In this document: piece after piece, positions 7,949 through 15,745 of the stretch | Position numbering within the stretch: position 1 is the stretch's first letter | How the letters are laid out: each line of letters begins with the position of its first letter | NCBI GenBank assembly: GCA_964565925.1 | Contig: CAZMGV010000008.1 | Coordinates: forward strand, 1-64,000 | Direction: 5' to 3' | Length of the DNA: 64,000 nt | Origin: CAZMGV01 sp964565925 | Lineage (GTDB): Bacteria; JAGRBM01; JAHCIT01 | The notes under the pieces: model-generated | What the model was told of the DNA's origin: nothing | Databases searched by the model: none | Seen by the model: the letters and a program-made list of their open reading frames with translations, nothing else | Program-made: the position numbers and the translations under genes

Positions 7949-8674
7949 ATGAGCCTCGCCGATCAGCTTGCCGACAGAGCCAGCGGCCCGATCGACCGCA
8001 AGGAGTTCGCCCGGCTTTATGCGATCACCGACCCTGCCCCCGTCGACGTACTCAACCTGATCCGGTTCAAAAACCGCAACTCCTACAACGTCTACGGGAT
8101 GATGATGGTCCCGACGCTGAAAGCCATCGGCGGCTCGATCCGCTGGACCGGCCGGCACGTACAGGCGCTTTCCGGCGAACCCCAGTCGGAAGAGCTGATT
8201 GTCGTGCGCTACCCGATGATCCGGCGCTTCCTCCAGATGGCGGTGAACCCGCTGTACCTGGCCGTCGCCAACCCGTTCCGCACCCGCGGCGTGAGCCACT
8301 TCGAGGCCTCCTTCACCACACCGGACGAACCGGCCGCGTTCGACAGGGAACCGTGGATCGCCGTCATTCACTTCAACGGAGACGACAGCGCGTATAATCG
8401 TGTGCGGGACATCGCCGTCAGCGCCGGCGGCAGATACGTCTATTCATCGAAAGAGTTCAGTCCGGTATCGATCCTGAAAAAGTTTACGCCCACCGACCCG
8501 AATCCGCTCCGGTTCAAGCGCGTCGCCTTCTTCGCGTTCCCGTCGCAGGAAGACGCCGCCCGCGCCCTCACCCCGGCTGTGACCGGGCGTATCGGCGCCG
8601 CCACCGAAGGCGCTTCCGTCCAGCTCTACCGGCGGGCCAGCCTGAAAGAGTTCATCCCGCGCTTTAGCCGCTGA
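7949..8674 (+). CDS. DUF1330-like ferredoxin-fold protein, probably two domains
   Basis: The 241-residue soluble protein contains a segment DVLNLIRFKNR followed by GGSIRWTGRHVQAL, which resembles the DUF1330 dimeric alpha/beta-barrel family. The second half (VAFFAFPSQEDAARAL and an alpha-beta layout) could be a repeat of the same fold. No catalytic residues can be assigned. It is the last gene of the nitronate monooxygenase-GST operon (17-bp gap, good AGGGAG site). Its 3' end overlaps the convergent histidine kinase by 11 bp. Confidence 0.6.
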   Translation: MSLADQLADRASGPIDRKEFARLYAITDPAPVDVLNLIRFKNRNSYNVYGMMMVPTLKAIGGSIRWTGRHVQALSGEPQSEELIVVRYPMIRRFLQMAVNPLYLAVANPFRTRGVSHFEASFTTPDEPAAFDREPWIAVIHFNGDDSAYNRVRDIAVSAGGRYVYSSKEFSPVSILKKFTPTDPNPLRFKRVAFFAFPSQEDAARALTPAVTGRIGAATEGASVQLYRRASLKEFIPRFSR

Positions 8675-10808
8675 TCACGGAGTTGATCTGGTCGCGCAGC
8701 GTTTCCATCGATAGCGGCTTCTGCAGGAACCCGCTGGCGCCCCTGGAGAGAACCGTTTCGAGCGCGTCCGGATCGGCGTAGCCGCTCATCAGGATCACCG
8801 GAAGCTGCGGACGCTGGGATTTGAGCCGCGAGAGCACCTGCCAGCCGTCCATCTCCGGCATGTTGAGGTCCAGCAGGACGCATGACACGTCCTTGCCGTC
8901 CCGGGACAGGAGTCCCAGCACGTCTCCGCCGCCCGTGAGCCCTTCCACGCTGAACCCGAGCGTCTCCGTCATCGCCACGATCGTGTCCCGGATATCCTTC
9001 TCGTCGTCCACGACGAGTATCCGGCCCGCCGCCGCCCGGGGCTGCACCGCCGGCGCCGGCTTGGGTTCCGGCTTCACGCTGGCCACCGGGAAGTAGAGCC
9101 GCATCAGCGTGCCCCTGCCCGGCTGGCTCTCCACCTGGATCGCGCCCCGGTGCGACTGGACGATTCCGAGCAGCGCCGAGAGACCCAGCCCCCGGCCCCG
9201 CGGCTTGGTGCTGAAAAACGGATCGAAAATGTGGGCGAGCACGCTCTCGTCCATCCCGCAGCCGTTGTCGCGGATGTCGAGACGCACATAACGGCCGGCG
9301 GCGAGCGCCTTGCCGTTGACCGACACGACCGGCTCCCGGTCGGTCACCTCGGCCGCAGCGGAACTGATCGTGATGGTGCCGGGATTGTCGCCGATGGCTT
9401 CGACGGCGTTCTGGATCAGGTTGACAAGAATCTGGTTGATCTGCCCGGGGTCGCCCTGAACAGGCGTCACGTCCGGCGAAAGCTCCAGGCGCAGATCGAC
9501 CGCCGCGGGGATCGACACCCGCATCACCTTGGAAAGCTCCTCGGCGGCGGCGTTCAGCGACACCGGCGACTGGCTGCGGCGCCCCTTGCCCGTCGAGTGC
9601 AGCAGCTGCTTTACCAGATCCGCCGCCCGGCGGGCGGCGGCCTTGATGCTGACGATATTCTCCAGTGTCTCCGAGCCGGGTTCGAGCGAGCGTTCGGCCA
9701 GCGTCGCGTGCCCCAGTATCGGCGTCAGCAGGTTGTTGAAGTCGTGCGCGATGCCGCCGGCGAGCATGCCCAGGCTCTCCATCCGGCGCGCATGGGCGAG
9801 CTGGCGCTCCAGCTCCGAGCGGCGCTTCTCTTCCTTGCGCTGCTCGGTGACGTCCGTGGCCGAGCTGGTCAGCGAGACGACCCTCCCTTCCCTGATGACG
9901 GGCCAGATCCGCGTTTCAAAACTCCGGGCCGTACCGTCATGGTGGTGATACTCCCCGCAGTAGCTGCCGGGCTTACCAGTGGCGATCACGTGATCCATGC
10001 AGCCGCGCTGGGCGGCGTGGAACTCGGGCGCCGTCAGGTCGAACACGTTCACCCCCAGCACCTGATCCATCGTGAGTTCCGGGATTGTCCGGTTGCAGAA
10101 CAGGATCTTGCCGTCCAGATCGAGCGACAGGACGTAGTCCGGCGAGCTTTCGGCCACCGACCGCCACTTGGATTCCGACTCCCGAAGTTCGATCTCCGCC
10201 ATTTTGCGCGCCGTCACGTCCCGGGTCATGCCCAGCGCTCCTTCGAAATTCCCGTCCGCATCGAACAGCGGATCGGTCTGCATCTCGACCCAGACCTCCG
10301 TGCCATCGAGACGGCGGAACTTGAAGCTGTGTTCCTCGCTGATCCCCTGGCGGCGCCGGTCCATGTTATTGCCGGCCCGCGCCTTCGCCTCGTCGTCCAT
10401 GAAATCCCACATGGTGCTGACCAGCATCTGCCCCATGGTGACGCCGAGAATGTCGGCCATCCGGCTGTTGGCGTAGGTCGTACGCCCCTCCCGGTCGATC
10501 ATCCAGACCCCTTCGCCGGTTGTGCGGATGATCCGGGCGTACTGGGCCTCGACCGAGCGAAGCGTCGTTTCCACGCTTTTCTTTTCGTCGATCAGCCGGC
10601 CGGCAACGGCGGCGAAAACCAGCAGAATCGCAAACAGGCCGAGCCGCATCCACAGCTCGGACCCGGCCGGATACAGCAGCATTTCCTGGAAACTGCCCTG
10701 CCCGAACAAAAGCGAATCCGCAGCCGCGTCGAGGACCCAGAACAGGGCCCACAAACCGACCGCAAGGCTCATCAGCCTCGGATAAATTAACCGGCGTGCG
10801 CGTTGCAC
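8664..10808 (-). CDS. Membrane PAS hybrid histidine kinase with C-terminal receiver
   Basis: This 714-residue protein starts with two hydrophobic helices (about residues 12-35 and 50-70) and a short linker. Two PAS domains follow (first around GEGVWMIDREGRTTYANS; second around SSPDYVLSLDLDGKILFCN). The phospho-acceptor domain has the H-box GIAHDFNNLLTPILGH. An HATPase_c domain follows (N box LVNLIQNAVEA; DNGCGMDE; GRGLGLS). The C-terminal receiver has acidic pair VVDDEKD, phospho-Asp in LLDLNMPEMDG and Lys in QKPLS. No separate output domain is present, so phosphate may pass to another protein. It lies 145 bp downstream of gmk. Confidence 0.92.
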   Translation of the reverse strand: MQRARRLIYPRLMSLAVGLWALFWVLDAAADSLLFGQGSFQEMLLYPAGSELWMRLGLFAILLVFAAVAGRLIDEKKSVETTLRSVEAQYARIIRTTGEGVWMIDREGRTTYANSRMADILGVTMGQMLVSTMWDFMDDEAKARAGNNMDRRRQGISEEHSFKFRRLDGTEVWVEMQTDPLFDADGNFEGALGMTRDVTARKMAEIELRESESKWRSVAESSPDYVLSLDLDGKILFCNRTIPELTMDQVLGVNVFDLTAPEFHAAQRGCMDHVIATGKPGSYCGEYHHHDGTARSFETRIWPVIREGRVVSLTSSATDVTEQRKEEKRRSELERQLAHARRMESLGMLAGGIAHDFNNLLTPILGHATLAERSLEPGSETLENIVSIKAAARRAADLVKQLLHSTGKGRRSQSPVSLNAAAEELSKVMRVSIPAAVDLRLELSPDVTPVQGDPGQINQILVNLIQNAVEAIGDNPGTITISSAAAEVTDREPVVSVNGKALAAGRYVRLDIRDNGCGMDESVLAHIFDPFFSTKPRGRGLGLSALLGIVQSHRGAIQVESQPGRGTLMRLYFPVASVKPEPKPAPAVQPRAAAGRILVVDDEKDIRDTIVAMTETLGFSVEGLTGGGDVLGLLSRDGKDVSCVLLDLNMPEMDGWQVLSRLKSQRPQLPVILMSGYADPDALETVLSRGASGFLQKPLSMETLRDQINSVISG

Positions 10809-10953
10809 GATTTCCCCCGTCCCCGGGACCGCTCTGACGCGGACTCCTTCGGACCGAACCCCTTGAAACGATAAAGATATACTAAGACCAACGGGGCGCC
10901 GCCCGCAACGGGAAAATAACGGGGAACCGCACGGAATTTTTTAAAATCTGGAA

Positions 10954-11682
10954 TCAGCGGACCCGGCAGCGCTCGGCACCGATCACGTGCTTCAGATCCA
11001 TAAGTGCTGTTTCAACCTCGACGTTGCGGACCACGTAGTCGAACTGGTCCACCGCCTGCATTTCGGTTTCGGCCGTCTTGAGACGCCGCTGGATCTGATC
11101 GCGGCTTTCGGTGCTGCGCAGACGCAGCCGGTGCTTGAGCTCGCTCAGCGACGGCGGCGAAATGAACACCAGAATGGCTTCCTTCAGCGCCGCCCGGATC
11201 GACATGGCCCCCTGCAGATCCACCTCGATCAGGATGTCCTGCCCGCTCGAAAGCTGGTCCTGTACCCACTGCTTGCCCGTGCCGTAGTAGTTCATCCCGT
11301 GAACGTAGGCGTATTCCAGGAATTCGTTACGCTTTACCATTTTCTGGAACTGGTCGCGGCTCACGAAGTGGTAGTCGCGGCCGTTGCGCTCGCCCGGACG
11401 GCGGTCGCGGGTCGTATAGCTCACGCTCCAGCGCATCCGGGGGTCTTCGGCCAGCAGCCGCCGGATCAGCGTCGATTTGCCGGAACCCGACGGCCCAGCC
11501 ACGACGACGACAATTCCCCGCCGGCCTTTGCCGGGGATTTTATGGCCGGGAACATTATGGCCCGGGATCTTTTGAGCAGGCGCCCTTTTCTGACCGGACG
11601 AATTCCCGCCGGCCGCCTTGCCTGCAGGTACCTTATGAGCGGGTTTCTTCCCTTTGCTATTCGAGGTTCTGGACTTGTTCAC
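10954..11682 (-). CDS. gmk: Guanylate kinase with long basic N-terminal extension
   Basis: The enzyme converts GMP and ATP to GDP and ADP. The P-loop GPSGSGKST lies near residues 64-72, followed by SYTTRDRRPGERNGRDYHF (GMP-binding) and VDLQGA. Total length is 242 residues against about 205 for typical bacterial enzymes. The extra 50 or so N-terminal residues are rich in Lys, Gly, Pro and His and include PGHNVPGHKIPGK repeats. The gene start overlaps the end of yicC by 26 bp, the usual yicC-gmk pairing. A later start inside the extension would give a normal-length enzyme, so the extension is provisional. Confidence 0.9.
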   Translation of the reverse strand: MNKSRTSNSKGKKPAHKVPAGKAAGGNSSGQKRAPAQKIPGHNVPGHKIPGKGRRGIVVVVAGPSGSGKSTLIRRLLAEDPRMRWSVSYTTRDRRPGERNGRDYHFVSRDQFQKMVKRNEFLEYAYVHGMNYYGTGKQWVQDQLSSGQDILIEVDLQGAMSIRAALKEAILVFISPPSLSELKHRLRLRSTESRDQIQRRLKTAETEMQAVDQFDYVVRNVEVETALMDLKHVIGAERCRVR

Positions 11683-12538
11683 GGATTCGCTCGATCTCGC
11701 TCTTCATATCCACGATCCGGTGGGCCACCGACGTGTTCTGCGCCTTCGACCCGATCGTATTCAGTTCGCGGAAAATCTCCTGGATGAGAAAGTCCAGCTT
11801 GCGCCCGCAGGGCTCGCGCCCCGTGAGCAGTTCGCCGAATTTCTGCAGGTGGCTCTCGAACCGGACGATCTCTTCGGTCACGTCGGCGCGGTCCACCCAG
11901 TAGACCACCTCCTGCGCGAGCCGCTGCTCGTCCAGTTTCAGTTCCACTTCCAGTTCTTTCAGGCGCTTCTGGATCCGTTCTCGCAGGTTCTGGACGGTCT
12001 CGGGGCGCGCCTCTCGCAGCGCGGGGATATGCGCCTTCAGTCCGTCCATCCGCTGGTTCAGGTCCAGCGCCAGATGCTCGCCCTCGATGGTCCGGACCTT
12101 GTCGAGGTCTTCCAGCGCCGCCTCAACGATCTTCACGACCGCATCGGTCACCCGTTCCGACACCTCGAAGCGTGACTGCTTCACGACATCCCGCTGCGCG
12201 ATCACGAGCCTGAACAGGTCGGCGGGGTCGGACTTCAGATGCAGGGTGCTTGCCAGGTTCTCGAACTCCCGGGCGTAGTGCTCGGCCAGCCCCAGGTCGA
12301 TCGTGACCGGCTTGCTGTCACCCGCGACCACCGTTTCGTCGAGCGTGAGGTCCACCCGGCCCCGGTTCACCCGCGAGCGCACGACCTCGGTCAGCTTGCC
12401 TTCCAGGATGAGCAGCGACGGCGGCAGCCGGAGCTTGGGGTCCAGGTTGCGGCTGTTCACCGTCCGGATCTCGCACGAAATCTGGCGGCCTTCCACCACT
12501 CCCTGCGCGCGTCCGAACCCGGTCATGCTTTTCGGCAT
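11657..12538 (-). CDS. yicC: YicC family protein (endoribonuclease-like)
   Basis: The 293-residue protein begins MPKSMTGFGRAQ, the family hallmark. It ends with the conserved DUF1732 C-terminus, including FLIQEIFRELNTIGSKAQN and IVDMKSEIERIREQVQN. The coupling to gmk, with overlapping ends, is the typical arrangement. Members have been linked to RNA turnover in other bacteria; the exact role here is inference. No regulatory sequence is evident. Confidence 0.93.
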   Translation of the reverse strand: MPKSMTGFGRAQGVVEGRQISCEIRTVNSRNLDPKLRLPPSLLILEGKLTEVVRSRVNRGRVDLTLDETVVAGDSKPVTIDLGLAEHYAREFENLASTLHLKSDPADLFRLVIAQRDVVKQSRFEVSERVTDAVVKIVEAALEDLDKVRTIEGEHLALDLNQRMDGLKAHIPALREARPETVQNLRERIQKRLKELEVELKLDEQRLAQEVVYWVDRADVTEEIVRFESHLQKFGELLTGREPCGRKLDFLIQEIFRELNTIGSKAQNTSVAHRIVDMKSEIERIREQVQNLE

Positions 12539-12582
12539 AGGGGTTTCATGTAACCGGTTTTCCGGCGGCGGGGAAGTGAAAC

Positions 12583-14106
12583 CTACAGCATGTAACTGTC
12601 CAGCGGCTCGTCGATCGCCGAGAGAAAATCGACCGTCAGGCTGAGACGCTGGTCCTTGAGCTTGCGGATAGTCTCCCGCACTTCCGGATGCGACATTACG
12701 AACCGGTCGAACTGCTCCGGAGAAAGATAAAGAAGCACGCTCTCGGTCCGGCTCCGTACGGTGGCCGTGACCGGTTCTTTCAGTATCAGCGATATTTCGC
12801 CGAACACGTCGCCCTCATGGAGCTTGCCATACGCATGCTCCGTACCGCCGGAATCCGCCCGGATCACGTCGCATTCGCCCCTGAACAGGACGAAAAATCC
12901 CTGTCCCTGCTGTCCCTGCTGAAGGATATCGATTCCGGGACTGACCGTCCGGCTCTTGAATGCCTCCACGAGCTGCTGCTTTTCGTTTCTGGAAAAAGGC
13001 TGGAAGACCGGGCTGCACTGAAGGAGATTGGCAAGCAGCCGCGCCCGGTAAAACCGTTCGACGACCTCGATCACTCCCGGGTACGCCGCCCCGATCTCTT
13101 CCAGATCGGCGCGTCGCAGTTCAAGAACCACCGTATCTTCGAGCGCGACCGCCGAGACGAGCCGGGGGGATTCCGCGATCAGGGCCATTTCGCCGAAAAA
13201 CGCGCCCCGGTCCAGCACGGCAAGGGGTTTGTGCTCCCCCCGGTCCTTTTCACGGACCACGGCAACCCGGCCCTGCACGATGATATAGAGAGCGCTGCCG
13301 CGATCGCCTTCCCTGACAATGGTGTCATCCTTCCTGAACGAATAGAGTCTGAGTTTTCCGATGGCGGCCACAAAGGCCTGGCTGTTCATGGAGGAAAAAA
13401 GCGGGATCGGTGGCAGGCTGTCGAGGTCGAACGGGAACGTATCGAGATCGGCCAGATCCGTCGACGAGCCGTGTTTCCTGATGGCGGCATCCGTCTCGGC
13501 CGAAACGGGCACCGGCCCCGGGGGCGGTGACGCTTCGGCCTCGTTGGCCAGCCGGAAAAACTCCGCATCTTCTTCGGTGATCTCGATATCGATTTCTTCC
13601 GGCGGACGATTCGCGCCGGGACGGCCGGCGGATTTCATTCCACCCGGGAGCCCTGATCCCATACCGCCGCCGCCATAACCGGCGGCGGGTTTCGCGGCCG
13701 TCACAGCGGGTTTCCTCCCGGCGGTCGCGCTCGCCGGGGCGCTTACCCTGCCTGAATCGAACGGGCTCGCCTCCTTTCGGTTGGCGTAAAGCTTCGCCAG
13801 CAGGTTCTGCATCTCGACGTTATTCTTGTCGAGATTCAGGATCAGTTTGCAGACAGCGATGGCTTTGAGAACATGACCCTGCCGCGCATATTCAAACGTA
13901 ACGAAGCGATAAACATTGACCGCGTCTTCAGGTCTTCCGATTTTTGTGAGGATCTCGCCGATTCGCTGGCGCAGCGAAAGGTCCTGCGGGGACAGTTCGA
14001 CCGCCTTGCAGAATTCGCGAAGGGCTTCTTCCGGTTTCCCCTTGCCCAGATACTCCGCCGCCTTGTCCTTGTGCGCGCGCAGCTGAGCCGGATTGGGTGG
14101 AGCCAT
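12583..14106 (-). CDS. TPR protein with two cyclic-nucleotide-binding domains
   Basis: The 507-residue cytoplasmic protein starts with about three TPR units (residues 8-110; for example AAEYLGKGKPEEALREFCKA). A disordered Gly/Ala/Pro stretch follows (about 115-230). Two cNMP-binding (Crp-like) domains come next. The first has FRKDDTIVREGDRGSALYII and FFGEMALIAESPR near 250-340. The second has GIDILQQGQQGQGFFVLF and VFGEISLILKEP near 375-455. The FGE-x2-L pattern is kept in both, but the following Arg/Thr phosphate contacts seem altered, so cAMP or c-di-GMP binding is uncertain. There is no DNA-binding HTH. Possible roles are scaffold or sensor. Confidence 0.8.
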   Translation of the reverse strand: MAPPNPAQLRAHKDKAAEYLGKGKPEEALREFCKAVELSPQDLSLRQRIGEILTKIGRPEDAVNVYRFVTFEYARQGHVLKAIAVCKLILNLDKNNVEMQNLLAKLYANRKEASPFDSGRVSAPASATAGRKPAVTAAKPAAGYGGGGMGSGLPGGMKSAGRPGANRPPEEIDIEITEEDAEFFRLANEAEASPPPGPVPVSAETDAAIRKHGSSTDLADLDTFPFDLDSLPPIPLFSSMNSQAFVAAIGKLRLYSFRKDDTIVREGDRGSALYIIVQGRVAVVREKDRGEHKPLAVLDRGAFFGEMALIAESPRLVSAVALEDTVVLELRRADLEEIGAAYPGVIEVVERFYRARLLANLLQCSPVFQPFSRNEKQQLVEAFKSRTVSPGIDILQQGQQGQGFFVLFRGECDVIRADSGGTEHAYGKLHEGDVFGEISLILKEPVTATVRSRTESVLLYLSPEQFDRFVMSHPEVRETIRKLKDQRLSLTVDFLSAIDEPLDSYML

Positions 14107-14236
14107 CTAGTGGGTACCTTCCGATGAAGAATTTATCGATGCTGAAGTCTACATCGGGTCCGGTGACAGCCGCCACGACGAAATAGCAAAAAGTAATAAT
14201 AACAGTCGGCCGTCGTGCCGGAATGGAACAGCACAG

Positions 14237-14647
14237 TCAGGTAGCTCCCTTTTCCCTGAGCCACGCGCAGGTCGCCTTGTCGGTGGCGACGATGTGCAGG
14301 AGCAGCCACTGCTTGAGGTAGTTGAGCAGCTGCCGGGCGACCAGATCGCTGTCGGATCCCTGCGTCTTCCAGCCGGCGATCTTGGCGGCGAACTCCCCGT
14401 GCTGCCCCTTGTGGCCTGTAGCGCCCGGGTAGCCGTGCCGCTTCATCAGGTTTTCCTCGGTCGAGAAATGGTGCTCGATGTAGCTGGCGAGCGCCGGGAG
14501 CGTTGTTTCAAGCGCTTTGGCGGTTTTGCCTGCGGCGACGCTGGCCGCGAGTCCGTTGATGAGCCGGACCAGATGCTGGTGCTGGTCGTCGACCAGCCGG
14601 ATACCGGTCAGATAGTCGTCTTTCCAGGCGATGTATTCCTCGGCCAC
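14237..14647 (-). CDS. Bacteriohemerythrin
   Basis: This small four-helix diiron O2-binding protein has ligands in the expected order: DDQHQHL, HHFSTEE, GHKGQHGEF and LLLHIVATD. That matches the H, HxxxE, HxxxH, HxxxxD pattern of the family. I place the start at GTG 14647, where a G-rich ribosome site lies about 8 bases upstream. This gives 136 residues, the normal length and an N-terminus (EEYIAWKDDYLTG) like other bacteriohemerythrins. The longer reading to 14710 adds residues that do not fit. The likely function is oxygen sensing, storage or delivery. Confidence 0.9.
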   Translation of the reverse strand: MAEEYIAWKDDYLTGIRLVDDQHQHLVRLINGLAASVAAGKTAKALETTLPALASYIEHHFSTEENLMKRHGYPGATGHKGQHGEFAAKIAGWKTQGSDSDLVARQLLNYLKQWLLLHIVATDKATCAWLREKGAT

Positions 14648-14764
14648 GAGACGACCCCCGTAAAATGGATTGCACAGGGTGATATTCACATATTTCGTGC
14701 CGGGCCTCAATCACCGGCAGGAGATATGAGGCCGCCATATCAGGTCAGCTTCGTGACCGGTTTC

Positions 14765-15745
14765 CTATTTCACCTTACAGGTGGCGGGGTCTTTCGCTTT
14801 CGCGCGCCAGAGGCCGGCGGTTTTCTCCTGCACCTCTGTGAGCCCGGCGATCATGCCGATCCGCTCGCCGACAGGACCGGCTTCGTCACACTGGCGGGCA
14901 GAAACCAGCGCCTCCAGCAACAGCAGCTCGATCTCGGCATTCTGCTGATGCGTGGCGGCCGACGCCAGCTGGAGCAGGCTTGCGGCGCGGTACGGGTCGC
15001 GGAGCTTGTCGTCCCTGCTATGGAGCAGCAGCCGGCCGAGCGGCCCCAGCATCACCGGATCCTTGGGGAACTGCTTGCGGCCCAGTTCGTAAGTGCCGAG
15101 CGCGTCCGCGTCCCTGCCCGTTTTCATCTGGAGTTCGGCCATCCGGATGAACGCCTCGGGCGGCGTGCGCGGCAGCTCGATGCAGCGCTTGAGCAGCAGC
15201 TCCGACTTCTTGTCGTCCTTGGTCTCGAGCGCCAGCGTGCAGTAGTCGACCTCCGCCTGGCTGAGCGTCTCTTTCATGAACTCCGACCGTCTGAACGAAT
15301 CCCTGACCGACGCGAGCACGCCCGCCGAACCGGCCTTGAACCCGGTGAAGGCGAACAGCAGCGCGCCGCCGTCGATCGCCCGGCCCGTGAACACCGCCGT
15401 CTGGTCATTGCCGTAACCGACCACGGCGTCGGTGAACCCGTCGCCCGACTGCTGGTCGGTAATGCGCCCGCCCTTGAGCGTCGACAGGTTGATCTTGAGA
15501 AACGCCTGGAACTGGTCGTTGAGCGTGCCGGTCTGGGTCTGCTTGAGGACCAGCAGGCGGCGGCCGTCGGGCCAGTTGACCAGTTCCGAGCCCGAGCGCT
15601 GGACGACCTTCGGGTCGAACCCCTGCGGCACCTGCACCTTGAAGCCCAGCGAGTTCGACGTATAGAGCGTCATCTGCGCGCGCGCGGGCGCGGCGGTAAA
15701 GATCACCGCCGCCGCTATCGCCATCACTGGGAAAAGCCGTTTCAT
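14765..15745 (-). CDS. Secreted protein with TPR-like C-terminal half
   Basis: The 326-residue protein has a clear signal peptide (MKRLFPVMAIAAAVIF... cut near ARAQ, about residues 1-23). A mixed alpha/beta N-terminal domain (about 25-180) with no family I recognise is followed by helical TPR/Sel1-like repeats (about 180-315). Its ATG overlaps the stop of the upstream GGDEF cyclase gene by 4 bp, so the two are translationally coupled. It may be a periplasmic partner of the cyclase. Function unknown. Confidence 0.65.
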   Translation of the reverse strand: MKRLFPVMAIAAAVIFTAAPARAQMTLYTSNSLGFKVQVPQGFDPKVVQRSGSELVNWPDGRRLLVLKQTQTGTLNDQFQAFLKINLSTLKGGRITDQQSGDGFTDAVVGYGNDQTAVFTGRAIDGGALLFAFTGFKAGSAGVLASVRDSFRRSEFMKETLSQAEVDYCTLALETKDDKKSELLLKRCIELPRTPPEAFIRMAELQMKTGRDADALGTYELGRKQFPKDPVMLGPLGRLLLHSRDDKLRDPYRAASLLQLASAATHQQNAEIELLLLEALVSARQCDEAGPVGERIGMIAGLTEVQEKTAGLWRAKAKDPATCKVK

